A model generated the notes under the pieces. It did no database searches, had not been told where the DNA came from, and saw only the letters and a list, made by a program, of their open reading frames with translations. Below are positions 44,812-54,838 of a DNA stretch of 64,000 nucleotides, one piece after another (the stretch's first letter is position 1; the number at the start of each line of letters is the position of its first letter). Origin of the DNA: Cercospora beticola (Eukaryota > Ascomycota > Dothideomycetes > Mycosphaerellales > Mycosphaerellaceae); NCBI RefSeq assembly GCF_033473495.1, contig NC_088938.1, positions 682,001 through 746,000 on the forward strand, written 5' to 3'. The translations under genes were made by a program, and so were the position numbers.

Positions 44812-46550
44812 TTACTCCTTGTTGGCAGCCTTAGGGGACCAGACATACTGAGGAGCGGCCTCTGCGGCATCGCGCTTCTCAGCTGCCTTAGGAGACCAGA
44901 CATACTGTGGTGCAGCCTCAGCGGCGTCGCGCTTCTCAGCTGCCTTTGGAGACCAGACATATTGCGGCGCGGCCTCGGCAGCGTCACGCTTCTCGGCAGC
45001 CTTTGGAGACCAGACGTATTGTGGTGCGGCTTCAGCGGCGTCACGCTTCTCGGCGGCCTTTGGAGACCAGACGTATTGTGGTGCGGCTTCAGCGGCGTCA
45101 CGCTTCTCAGCTGCTTTTGGAGACCAGACGTATTGTGGTGCAGCCTCGGCGGCATCGCGCTTCTCAGCGGCTTTTGGCGACCAGACGTATTGTGGTGCGG
45201 CTTCAGCGGCGTCACGCTTCTCGGCGGCCTTTGGAGACCAGACGTATTGTGGTGCGGCTTCAGCGGCGTCACGCTTCTCAGCTGCTTTTGGAGACCAGAC
45301 GTATTGTGGTGCAGCCTCGGCGGCATCGCGCTTCTCGGCAGCCTTTGGCGACCACACATATTGAGGAGCTGCCTCGGCGGCGTCGCGCTTCTCAGCGGCT
45401 TTCGGTGACCAGACGTATTGAGGAGCCGCCTCGGCAGCCTCTGCATCGCGCTTCTCGGCAGCCTTTGGCGACCACACATATTGAGGAGCTGCCTCGGCGG
45501 CGTCGCGCTTCTCAGCTGCCTTTGGCGACCAGACGTATTGAGGAGCCGCTTCTGCAGCCTCCGCGTCACGCTTCTCGGCGGCCTTTGGCGACCACACATA
45601 TTGAGGAGCTGCCTCGGCGGCGTCGCGCTTCTCAGCTGCCTTTGGCGACCAGACGTATTGAGGAGCCGCTTCTGCAGCCTCCGCGTCACGCTTCTCGGCG
45701 GCCTTTGGCGACCACACATATTGAGGAGCTGCCTCGGCGGCGTCGCGCTTCTCAGCGGCTTTCGGTGACCAGACGTATTGAGGAGCCGCCTCGGCAGCCT
45801 CTGCATCGCGCTTCTCGGCAGCCTTTGGCGACCACACATATTGAGGAGCTGCCTCAGCAGCCTCCGCCTCGCGCTTCTCGGCAGCCTTTGGAGACCACAC
45901 ATACTGAGGAGCGGCTTCCGCACGCTTCTCAGCAGCTTTTGGAGACCACACATACTGAGGAGCCGCCTCCGCCGCTTCAGCTTCACGCTTCTCGGCGGCC
46001 TTTGGAGACCAGACGTATTGGGGGGCGGCCTCTGCTGCTTCCGCCTCACGCTTCTCAGCAGCCTTTGGAGACCAGACGTATTGAGGAGCGGCTTCTGCAC
46101 GCTTCTCGGCAGCCTTTGGAGACCAGACGTATTGTGGGGCAGCCTCTGCGCGCTTCTCGGCAGCCTTTGGAGACCAGACATATTGAGGAGCAGCCTCTGC
46201 AGCTTCCGCCTCGGCCTCACGTTTCTCGGCGGCCTTTGGGGACCAGACGTACTGAGGAGCGGCTTCGGCACGCTTCTCAGCAGCCTTGGGGGACCAGACA
46301 TACTGTGGAGCAGCCTCTGCGCGCTTCTCGGCAGCCTTTGGTGACCAGACATACTGGGGAGCAGCCTCTGCCGCCTCGGCCTCGGCCTCACGCTTCTCCG
46401 CGGCCTTCGGGGACCAGACGTATTGCGGAGCAGCCTCTGCGCGCTTTTCTGCCGCCTTTGGGGACCAGACATACTGAGGGGCGGCCTCTGCGGGATCGCG
46501 TTTGGCAGCGGCCTTTGGGGACCAGACATACTGAGGAGCGGCCTCAGCTC
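44812..46550 (-). repeat. 51-69-bp coding tandem repeats with 120-bp higher-order period
   Basis: The DNA of the precursor is built from units of 51, 57, 63 or 69 bp. Copies 14-20 alternate 63- and 57-bp units, so the real period is 120 bp there and those dimers are almost identical; the final ten copies (3' end of the gene) are all 57 bp. Differences between units are mostly synonymous inside the core, showing that the core peptide is held by selection or by gene conversion while the spacer length drifts. Confidence 0.85.
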
Positions 46551-46623
46551 TCACGTCGATAGCAGCGCCATTGGCGGTGGCGACAAGAGCAGCCAAAGCA
46601 GCGGCGGTGTAGCTGTACTTCAT
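44812..46623 (-). CDS. RiPP precursor with 30 Kex2-type repeats (dikaritin-like UstA-type)
   Basis: The intronless 603-residue protein has a signal peptide (about residues 1-19, MKYSYTAAALAALVATANG), a short AAIDVR segment, then 30 tandem repeats. Each repeat contains the invariant segment APQYVWSPKAA and, in copies 1-29, ends in Lys-Arg (AAEKR, once AAAKR); the last copy ends ANKE without Lys-Arg. Unit length is 17, 19, 21 or 23 residues, set only by the spacer after Lys-Arg (AE, DPAE, DAAE, DAEAAE, EAEAAE, EAEAEAAE). Secreted multi-core precursors cut at Lys-Arg by Kex2 are the substrates of UstYa-type clusters (ustiloxin, phomopsin, asperipin families). The core is expected around YVWSP. 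The high repeat identity may include assembly uncertainty in copy number. Confidence 0.92.
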   Translation of the reverse strand: MKYSYTAAALAALVATANGAAIDVRAEAAPQYVWSPKAAAKRDPAEAAPQYVWSPKAAEKRAEAAPQYVWSPKAAEKREAEAEAAEAAPQYVWSPKAAEKRAEAAPQYVWSPKAAEKRAEAAPQYVWSPKAAEKREAEAEAAEAAPQYVWSPKAAEKRAEAAPQYVWSPKAAEKRAEAAPQYVWSPKAAEKREAEAAEAAPQYVWSPKAAEKREAEAAEAAPQYVWSPKAAEKRAEAAPQYVWSPKAAEKREAEAAEAAPQYVWSPKAAEKRDAEAAEAAPQYVWSPKAAEKRDAAEAAPQYVWSPKAAEKRDAEAAEAAPQYVWSPKAAEKRDAAEAAPQYVWSPKAAEKRDAEAAEAAPQYVWSPKAAEKRDAAEAAPQYVWSPKAAEKRDAEAAEAAPQYVWSPKAAEKRDAAEAAPQYVWSPKAAEKRDAAEAAPQYVWSPKAAEKRDAAEAAPQYVWSPKAAEKRDAAEAAPQYVWSPKAAEKRDAAEAAPQYVWSPKAAEKRDAAEAAPQYVWSPKAAEKRDAAEAAPQYVWSPKAAEKRDAAEAAPQYVWSPKAAEKRDAAEAAPQYVWSPKAAEKRDAAEAAPQYVWSPKAANKE

Positions 46624-48817
46624 TTTTGCGGTGTGTTTGGGGGTCGGCTTTGACTTTGAATTGTTTGCTTGTCGTGGGGCTGGGAGCTTTGTAAGGAGTG
46701 GGAGCTTGGTAAGGAACGAGTTCGAGTGCTGATGAGATCAAATGCCTTCGAGGTGATGCTGTTGCTGATGCTGATGAGATGACATTCGACGGAATTTTGG
46801 CTTCCATATATACATGATGGTGGCCATTCGAATGTTCGGACTTTGCCATCGTTCGAAAGGGAAGTTGCTGCTTCGTTGCTGTCACAGTCCGTCCGCAGGC
46901 CCTTGTTACCCGCATAGCGCAGTACTACAGTGCGTTGAGCGTCTCTACCGACAGCAGATTAGCAGACCTGATGAAACAACGAAGTCCGTCCTAGATGCTC
47001 AGGACTTCGGACAAGACAAAGCGCTATCGAATTTGGCAAAGCGTCGACACAGTATCGAGTCAAACACGACGCACGCCGGAGCCCGTGTGAGATAGCTCCA
47101 CATCGTCGGTTCACTGGTGGTCAGATAATCCTGGAGCGCGATTCATAGAGAGGAGCGTGACATGCGCGCAATCAAAGGAAGACAGATTGACCGAGATCAG
47201 CAACGGCCGCAAGCATTGGCCGTCCGATGCCATAACGCAACAGCCGCAGGGTTCTCAATGATACTCCCACCTGTCGGTATCCGATCGAAAGGTCAATGAA
47301 TTGCTTCTGGCCGTCTCGACGAACGCTCAGCTCTAAGGTGCCAAATAAGGATATTCCTGCCAGAGCTTTGCCGTGCAGATTGATCCATGCCGGACGCCGT
47401 CTCTTACAGGCACAGTCCGAGTACTGTGCCGCTTTTGGACTCGGGGTTCATGCTGTCGTCCAGCATGTTATCCACATGCAGAAGGGAAAGATGCGTCTGG
47501 TACTCGGAGTGCGTTGTGCCTGACGACGGGGTCAGCGGATGACATCCGTCAAAATTTCAATGGCGTGCATTGAGAAGACGCGGCCGCAGCTGAGGAGCGG
47601 CGCAAGCATCGTGTGATGAGGTGAGGTGAGGTCAAGCATGACCAATGTGCAATGTTGGATTGGAGTCGAACTGCGTCGCGTCGCGTCGCCAACTGAGGTC
47701 TAGTTCTACACGGGCCGTGCCGTTCGTCCGGCCGTTCGGGACTTTTTCGCGTCCGGTAAGCTTCTTAACTTCGTCCCCCATGCTCGAGTTGGATTCGCCC
47801 ACAACTTACAAGTCAGCAGGGATATTGCCTGATCCTGCTGGCATCAAGCATTACCAGCAATAACTCAGCTCCGCAGAGCTTATGGTGATTGCTGAGCAAG
47901 GCTCACATCCGGTCTAGACTCGAGCCGTACAGAATGCCATGCATTTTCGTGGAGCACAAGCGTGCGTGTAAGTCCAGAGTGCATCTGTTCGTTTGTGTCG
48001 CCTGGTATTGATATTAGCAACAAGTTCTGCAGGTACAGAGGCATGTTTCAGGTTGTACGAGTACCAATCACTAATCCGAAAAGGAATGCTGGTGCAGAGA
48101 TGCTCGGGGTCGATCAGACAGGGCGCAATGCCTCGATCCTCTAGACACCCTGCATGGCATTCCCCGTATGCGTGATACGTATCACTGCACTTGTAGCGAA
48201 TCACGCAAGAGAAGATGTAGACGGGCCGGGGCAGGCTTGAGCGTCCGCGAGACCTAAGGGTGGCGGAGGATTTGATTGTAGCCGTCTGAGAATACGGCGT
48301 TCACAGAGGGATCCACCTCGAATGATCGTGGCAAGAACTGATACACGCCCGCATGCAGCTTGGCCGACGTCCCTTGACACATAATTGTGGAAGATGCTCG
48401 GTAAATATTCGAGGATAGGACTTTGGAGGATCGTCGAGGTTGAATGGAGAGAAACACGTAATCTATCGCCCTTCCTGGTGATCGAGGTTTCAAGGCGGGC
48501 AAAGCGCGCGGACAACTCAAGTCACGGTCAACATCGGGGCTACGTGACCTAATGAGCGGTCAAGGGACAGCATGTGCAAGGCGGGAGAGCAGCACTCCCA
48601 ACGTCACCGACGACCTCGCACCGATCACTCCGCGCAGTCCGACCGTGCAATATTTCGGGCTTCGTTTCTGTTGCTGACTCAAAGCTGGCAAGGCCGAACG
48701 ACCGATGGTCAAACAAGGACGTCTGAGAATTGGCACTATGCATTTGCTTCTTGCCAACATTTGTTGCGCTGTCCCTGATGTTCTTGATTCCCCTCATTCA
48801 CGACACATCGATGCAAC
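46624..48817. other. Divergent intergenic region, precursor to first UstYa gene
   Basis: 2.2 kb between the divergently transcribed precursor and UstYa gene at 48818. No gene is supported. GAGGTGAGGTGAGGT (near 47619-47633) is a small direct repeat. Shared regulatory sites would be expected here but none is obvious by eye. Confidence 0.4.
46806..46812 (-). promoter_or_regulatory. Candidate TATA element of the precursor gene
   Basis: ATATATA, about 185 nt upstream of the precursor ATG (46623) on its coding strand. Position is compatible with a core promoter and a ~150-nt leader; not tested. Confidence 0.35.
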
Positions 48818-49786
48818 ATGAAGAGTATCTTCAACACTGAAGCCAAGCTGGGAGAAGAATATCGTCGCCTGTCCCTGGACGACGAAGAAGGGAACAGAAG
48901 CTCAAGCCCAAGGGTCATCTTTACGAAGCAAGGGAACAAAAGCCTCTACGCTTGCATAATTTTCCTGGCACTTGGCTGGCTTGCAACTTGCGCTTACGTG
49001 TACCGCACGCGTTTTCAGTCCAACGGTCTGCTCCACGTCTACTACAACACACCAATTCCCAAAGATGTTTTCAAGCCTGTGAAGAAGATCTTTCACCGTG
49101 ACGAGCGTTACGTTGGCTGGAACGATGAAGTAAATCGCAATTGGGACAGACTGGTTGCAGGTAATTCTCCCCAATGTAATGCCGCTTTTGTGAGCGAGCT
49201 CGCTGAGATGATACAGGTCATGACGCCGTTTGGATTGAGAACCCTGAAAGATGGGGTCTTCCGCCGGGACAGGTAGCTCCGTATGAGCATCCAAACACTC
49301 CTGATCCCAAGCCTCACGATTTCTACGTCATATCTACGCTGCATTCTCTTCATTGTTTGGTGAGTCTCTGGGTCCAAACATACAGATGCTGTCTAGACCA
49401 CTAATTCACGCCAAGAACATGATACGGTTTCAGTTCTTTTCAGACAAATATGGGCACGTTGAAGATGGCGACTTCAAGGACCCAGACTATACAATGAAGC
49501 ACTGGGATGTTCATATCGAGCATTGCTTTGAATACATGCGTCAAAGTATTTCTTGCGGTGGCGACCTAATTCTAGAGGGCTCAAGTGCAGTGGACATTGA
49601 CGGAAAACAAGTCACATCTGTGACGGGCTGGGGTAAGTCTCATCGATTTTCTCTAATGCAATTCCCAGAATGCTCACATGTTGTTTTCCAGGAGTCGAAC
49701 ACGATTGCATCGACTTTGACCTGCTATGGCAGTTTCAAACCGATCAAGAAGCAAAATACAATCGTACATGGCAGCTCCCTGGTTGA
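48818..49786 (+). CDS. UstYa-family (DUF3328) protein A, putative RiPP oxidase
   Basis: Four exons (48818-49160, 49217-49359, 49416-49632, 49692-49786) keep frame and give 265 residues. A charged N-terminus precedes one membrane helix at about 43-61 (LYACIIFLALGWLATCAYVY). The lumenal domain has the family blocks: AGHDAVW, ENPERWGLPPG, the first motif HSLHCLNMIR (split by intron 2), the second HIEHCFEYMRQSISC, and the C-terminal GWGVEHDCIDFDLLWQF. Paired HxxHC motifs are thought to bind a metal, and UstYa/UstYb-type proteins form ether or C-C crosslinks on Tyr-containing core peptides in dikaritin pathways. It is divergent from the precursor and converges on the GNAT gene (67 bp). Confidence 0.92.
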
Positions 49787-49853
49787 ACAGCAAGACTTTC
49801 TAAAAAAAAAAAACATACACGTAGATACTTCCATATCTGGAAACATTCGATCA

Positions 49854-50534
49854 TCACAGACCATACAAACTGATGTCTTTGCTCATTCCTGGCTTGACCC
49901 AGATAGCCACTGGTAGACCTCCGAACTCTTTCAAGTCCTTAACGCCACAATCTTGGAATTGCAAACTCCTAAAAACCGCCGCAGAGGCCTTGTTCTCAGG
50001 ATCGAAAAGCCCTAGAATGTCTCGTACTCCCAACGCAGATTCCGCATAATGCATCACCGCTTGCGATGCTTCGCGAGTGTAGCCTTTACGAGTCTCTTCG
50101 GGCAGTATGGCGAAGCCCAGATCGGGTGCTGAGAATGCAGTCGGCGGCTTGCCACGCATTAGTGAGACCGTTCCAATGGGTTTCGATTGTTTCAGGGTCT
50201 CTTGAAAGGATTCTGAGTGATCGTTCTGTGCACCCTCTGGGTCTCGTCGCAAGGATACCAGATACATGCCGTAGCCATTGCGTTTATGGTCATTCAAGAA
50301 TCGACCGCCGATTTCGTTTCGAGCGTCTTCGCGTGTTCTGACTTTGGTCTGTCCGCATGTCTTGATGAATTCTGGCGTATTCCACAGCTGGACCAGAAAA
50401 TCACAATGAGAATCGTTAGATGCTAGAAAGTGCGAGATGTAAAGTCTCGGCGTGGTGATGTGGAATTCAGGATCCATGTTTTCCAGGGCTAGCGGTTCTA
50501 CCAAGCGTGCCATAGATCCAAGAACAGAGCTCAT
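49854..50534 (-). CDS. GNAT-family N-acetyltransferase (RimJ/RimL-like)
   Basis: The single-exon 226-residue protein matches the RimJ/RimL-type GNAT fold: an N-terminal strand TPRLYISHF, the central PIGTVSLMRG, DLGFAILPEETRKGYTREASQAV (the acetyl-CoA-binding loop is a degenerate E-x-R-K-G-Y), and a C-terminal FDPENKASAAVFRSLQFQDCG. Relatives acetylate amino groups of proteins or small molecules with acetyl-CoA. It sits between two UstYa genes, so acetylation of the trimmed peptide N-terminus or of the Lys in the repeat is a reasonable inference, but RimL-like genes are also common as unrelated neighbours. Confidence 0.85.
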   Translation of the reverse strand: MSSVLGSMARLVEPLALENMDPEFHITTPRLYISHFLASNDSHCDFLVQLWNTPEFIKTCGQTKVRTREDARNEIGGRFLNDHKRNGYGMYLVSLRRDPEGAQNDHSESFQETLKQSKPIGTVSLMRGKPPTAFSAPDLGFAILPEETRKGYTREASQAVMHYAESALGVRDILGLFDPENKASAAVFRSLQFQDCGVKDLKEFGGLPVAIWVKPGMSKDISLYGL

Positions 50535-50975
50535 GAAACTTTATGTACACATGACCGGAAAAATTGTGGTCACTGCGTGATCCCACGGACGTAAGCGAAC
50601 CTTAACGCATTCTCAGCATCCGCCAGTCAGATTACTGAGAATCCTTCACCCTACAAAGTCTAATATTCATACGCGGACGACATGGGAGCGAAACTCAACA
50701 CTTGACAGGGCTTTTGTTGGCCAATTTCGCTCCCGATCGACATATTCGACAAAAGATATGAGGCTCTTCGGAATGTTCCTGGTAGTCAAGTTCGCGTGAT
50801 GGGAGCAGAATGACTCCATCGGCTGCCAAAAACGGGGTAAATGACCAGAGATCGATGTTTCTCTTGTCTTGTGTTCTTTGTATGCATGGTAGCAACTGTA
50901 GCGTTCGAAAAACCTGACGCGGATCGATCTATGGACGAACAAAACGGACCGTGAATGTTGCTTTGTCGAGCGTGC
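50535..50975. other. Spacer between the GNAT and UstYa B genes
   Basis: 441 bp between co-directional minus-strand genes; no gene seen. Confidence 0.4.
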
Positions 50976-52011
50976 TCAAGCTGTAGTATTCCATGTACGA
51001 TTGTACGCCTCTAGTTGCTGTCTTTGCCATTGCATCAGACGCTCCCAATTAATGCAAGAGTGCACGACGCCCTAGATAATAGTCAGTATGAAAACCAATA
51101 CTTGCAAAGAATAGGACTGCTGCACTTACCCAAGCCAGGCCTCCCTCATAGAACTCTGGCGGACTTCCAGGCGGAGAATCACTCTCCAAGACCATATAGT
51201 CGGCTGGAACACGATCAGTGATTCGCCACATAGTAACTTGATCGAGACATACCGCATGTGATCGAGTATCGCAAATATTCGATACAGTGCTCAACGTGCT
51301 CAATCCAATCTTCGTCCTCGGGATTCTTGGCCAGCGGGCTTACATCCGGATCGTAGACGAGCATATTGTACCTCCGTCTGATCACATTTGTACAATGTAG
51401 TTGATGTAGCGTATTGAGGACGTAGAAGTTCTTCACATTGTCCAAGGATGCAGCCGAGGCGGGAGGCTCATCGAATATGAACATAGGAGCACGGATGCCC
51501 GCATCATGAAGTCCATAACGCTCCGGGTCAGAAATATACACGGAGTCGGAGCCTATACGATGAGGTCAATGATTGGCAAAATCAGGTGCGATTTGTGAGT
51601 CTCGTACTTGCTGTCAAGGTATTCCAGTGAGAGTTGACTTCAGCCCCTGGGCCCATGTATCTGCGATCAGGACTGGCTTGTTGTCAGACGCATTCGAAGA
51701 GTTTGAATAGATCATACTCACCTGAATGCAACATTCTTACGCATCGTGAAGATGTCCTGAGGCACTGGTGTGTTCGGATTGACGCCCCAACTGGTGACAG
51801 AGAGTCGCGAATATCGCACACAGAAGTATCCTAGGACCAGCCCAAGTGTGATGTTAAGCAAAGAGAACGAAACATAGAACATGCGGCCATGTGCCTGAGA
51901 CTTCTGGCTGGGCGTATAGTGCTGCGAAGACGCCCATTGATCTTCTGCAAGTAGTTTCTCGGCCTCAGGGAAGCCGCGCTCGAATGCTCTGCCCTTTGAT
52001 TTTGCTTCCAT
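50976..52011 (-). CDS. UstYa-family (DUF3328) protein B, putative RiPP oxidase
   Basis: Five exons (51722-52011, 51608-51660, 51253-51552, 51130-51203, 50976-51071) all keep frame and give 270 residues. One membrane helix lies at about 44-64 (MFYVSFSLLNITLGLVLGYF). The lumenal part has NTLTA near a small 53-nt exon, then SVYISDPERYGL, the first motif HQLHCTNVIRRRY, the second HVEHCIEYLRYSITC, and the classical tail GVVHSCINWERL created at the last splice junction. All hallmark residues are present. In characterised clusters two or more UstYa homologues act one after another on one core peptide. It is divergent from the oxygenase gene at 53247 with 1.2 kb between starts. Confidence 0.92.
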
Positions 52012-53246
52012 AGTTGTGTGTTGGGAATGTAAGTCGATGGAAACCTCAACGAGTTGATGGATGGAAGTCGTTTTCCAACGGCTCATCAGCATTGCAATCG
52101 GCCTCCATCAACGCTGCTGTTGTCATTCCCGATGGCTCAGTCATGCTTAGTCGCGCAATCGCCAGGCCCACGTTAGGATCGGAGTCCAGCAGTGCTCACT
52201 TTTCGTGGCGTGACCTTCGGCCCTAGGATTTGTCGTAGCACACCGTCATTCCGGCTTCGTGGCCTCCGATCTTCAATCAAGGCATTGTTCGTGATTCTAT
52301 ATCAAAAAGTAGTAGTGGCTCTGAATAATGCTTCAGTCTCAGGCCCCATCATGATGGTGAACAGTTGATGATATACAGAACTTACGCACCAGTAGTCGTG
52401 TGGATTATTTGAAGCATCTCGGGCACTCCCTACTTCTGAGCAGACCGATCAATACGGACGGTAGGATTACCGGACGCTGCCGGGGCCAACCACGCAGGTC
52501 AGCCTAGGGCAGGCATTAAAGTTCGCAGTTACTGCATAGGGTTATTGGACAGGGCTAGTACGAGGGGCCCCAGGTCTGCTTCCAGGAATATCCTTGCTGC
52601 CAGGCAACGTCACCGCCTGTCTTTGCAGTAACTTTCGAATTTTCCGTACGTAGCGATGAGTCGTGCCTCATCTTAAGTCCGGACGTGGGATTGTTGCACA
52701 AGGTCAGAGTGGGCATCGTCGGACTTGGTCAGCCTAACGTACTCCCCGAATGCCTCTCACGGTGTCGAGTGCAGAGAACGACTTCGAATTACATCTTCTC
52801 GCCGTGAACTTTTCGAAATTACTTGCACTCCATTTGCTTCGAGTTGCTTCTGACCTTCAGCAGCGCTTGAGACTCTGTAGTCATTGTCATCATGGCATGG
52901 CACCAAGAATTGCAGAGACTTATCCGTGCTCCAGGAGACCTACGTCGCATGACAGCATGAGCTGCTTGGATCATCTTCACCGGGCACCGACCTTCAATAT
53001 ACCGATGTCCTCAACTAAGGTTCACCGCTGCTGCTGGCACCGATTGGATCGATGCAGTACAGCGTAGCTGTGGCTGAGTGAGCCTCCCTCATACGGAAGA
53101 TCGATGAGATAAGATAGAGCCTGAGATCCGAGGGCGCTTCAAGCTGTACAAATACATCCTCTAGCAGTTTCAAGCCGTTCTCTCCCTTTCGTTGCAAATA
53201 CTCTCCCAAAAGCTGTTGTCACGATTTTGCATTCGACTTGTTCAAT
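52012..53246. other. Divergent intergenic region, UstYa B to oxygenase
   Basis: 1.2 kb between divergent cluster genes, without a supported gene; ORF 52750-53067 has no domain. It is a likely bidirectional promoter region. Confidence 0.4.
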
Positions 53247-54266
53247 ATGGCATCTAAGAAGCCCTCCAATGACGGTGTTCGGACGGCATCGTCCAGCAAC
53301 AAATGGACAACTGCAGCTGTGCTGCTTCCCACCCTGCTCTTTGGAATCGACAAGTGGTCTCACATCAGCTCGAAGTTCTCACTTGACCAATGGCAACTTG
53401 CTCAAATGGTACCAAGCGCCATCATGCCAGAAGTCAAGACCGCCATGCCAAACATCACGGCCGCTCGAACAGAAATGGCGAATCGATATGCACAAGGATG
53501 CCCAGATCATCAGTACAGCACTCGACTCTTGTCCGCAGATCCACTTGTTATGTATATCGAGGGCCTAGTTACACAAGAAGAAGCCGACTATCTTCTAGTC
53601 CTGGCAGAGCCGTACTACATGGCTTCACCCCTATCAGGGCCCATGGGACGAACATACAACAATGAATATCGAAAGTCAGTCTCTGCGGTCGTACCAGACG
53701 ATCCCGTCGTCGCTTGTATTCGAAAGCGAGCGGCAGATTTCCAGGGCTTCATGCCTGTCGGACACGTTGAAGATATCCAGCTCGTCAAGTATGGGACGAG
53801 TGACGAGTTCCGACCACACTTCGACTGGCATCCAGGTATGCTGAATCCACGTGTCTCAACATTCTTCGTATATCTGGCCTGCGATGACAAGGAGAACGGT
53901 GGAAGCTGCGAGGGCGGTGAAACAGGCTTTCCACGCTGGTCAGGGCTCTTCGCAACAGAATGGTGCAACCAGGGCTTCGTCGACTGCAAGCAGTCGAAGG
54001 AAGGCGGAATCTACTTCCCGCCTGTGATCGGCAACGCTGTGTTCTGGCACAATTTCTACCCCAACGGAACTGGTGTCGATGGAACATATCATGCAGGCAT
54101 GCCTGTGAGGAAGGGTCGAAAGGTTGGACTGAATATCTTCAGCCGGAAGAATGAGTACTTTTCTGAGATTCTTGAGATTCATGACAGGAATCAGTTGTCA
54201 GAAGCCGACAGGAAACGATGTGACGCTGAGTCGAAGGATGGACCGTGCTACGTAGAGGTGCTTTAG
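53247..54266 (+). CDS. 2OG-Fe(II) oxygenase, prolyl-4-hydroxylase-like
   Basis: The intronless protein has 339 residues counted from the ATG at 53247. It has a hydrophobic anchor near residues 20-34 (WTTAAVLLPTLLFGI), then a P4H catalytic domain: YIEGLVTQEEADYLL, RPHFDWHPGM with the iron-binding H-x-D near residues 190-192, FFVYLACDD, GGETGFPRW, and GTYHAGMPVRKGRKVGLNIFSR with the distal His near 280 and the basic residue that holds 2-oxoglutarate. P4H enzymes hydroxylate Pro in peptides in the secretory lumen. The precursor repeat contains two Pro (AP-Q and SP-K), so it is a natural candidate substrate; that link is inference from position. Confidence 0.9.
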   Translation: MASKKPSNDGVRTASSSNKWTTAAVLLPTLLFGIDKWSHISSKFSLDQWQLAQMVPSAIMPEVKTAMPNITAARTEMANRYAQGCPDHQYSTRLLSADPLVMYIEGLVTQEEADYLLVLAEPYYMASPLSGPMGRTYNNEYRKSVSAVVPDDPVVACIRKRAADFQGFMPVGHVEDIQLVKYGTSDEFRPHFDWHPGMLNPRVSTFFVYLACDDKENGGSCEGGETGFPRWSGLFATEWCNQGFVDCKQSKEGGIYFPPVIGNAVFWHNFYPNGTGVDGTYHAGMPVRKGRKVGLNIFSRKNEYFSEILEIHDRNQLSEADRKRCDAESKDGPCYVEVL

Positions 54267-54838
54267 ACGAGGAATGGCGGATTTCCCATAGAGAAGAGAT
54301 TGTAGCGTAAGACTTTCAGACACATGAGACAATGATGAGTGTTTCCTTGTTCATTTGCTCCACCGTTCTGCTTCATCCCGGCTCAAATTTGATTAGAGTT
54401 GCATACAGCGCCACTTGAGCGTCGAGGAGAGGCATGTTCATCTGACGACGCTCAAAGTTGCGTGGTAAATCGTGACCAGGCTTTCCCGACGTCCCTGGTA
54501 TATCCCGTAGAAGTGGCTGAATCTTGGGGTGGCAATCCACCATCGGGATTACATAAACATGACTGGGTGCTCCGGTCTTCGTCAGGACCCTTTTGAGCTT
54601 CAATGCCGGAGTCCGTATACCTGTGTGTGTAGATGCGTCGTCGACGACGGTGCTGCTCGCCGTTGTTGGGATAATAGCGCTAGCGGTGTATAGAGAACCC
54701 CCTTTTGCAATCCTACCAAGTAACAGTCTTGCAGATCGTTGAGGGGCGAGCACTTCTTCCTTCCATTCCAGACTCGCTCAGAACAAGCACACTCTCTTCC
54801 ATCTCTTTTCTCCCTTTCTCACTTTCATATAAGCACAG
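54267..54838. other. Spacer between the oxygenase and UstYa C genes
   Basis: 572 bp between co-directional genes; no coding signal recognised on either strand (a 126-codon minus-strand ORF has no domain). Confidence 0.4.

Noticed and set aside
44812..46550. CRISPR-like regular array
   Set aside because: The repeats are contiguous, in frame and coding; there are no unique spacers, and the host is a eukaryote.
44907..46562. 551-codon plus-strand ORF and a 573-codon second minus-strand frame across the precursor
   Set aside because: Both are shadows of the tandem repeat: a stop-free 57-63-bp unit stays open in other frames. Their products are Arg/Pro/Leu-rich monotony without a signal peptide, whereas the 603-residue frame has a signal peptide and Lys-Arg sites.
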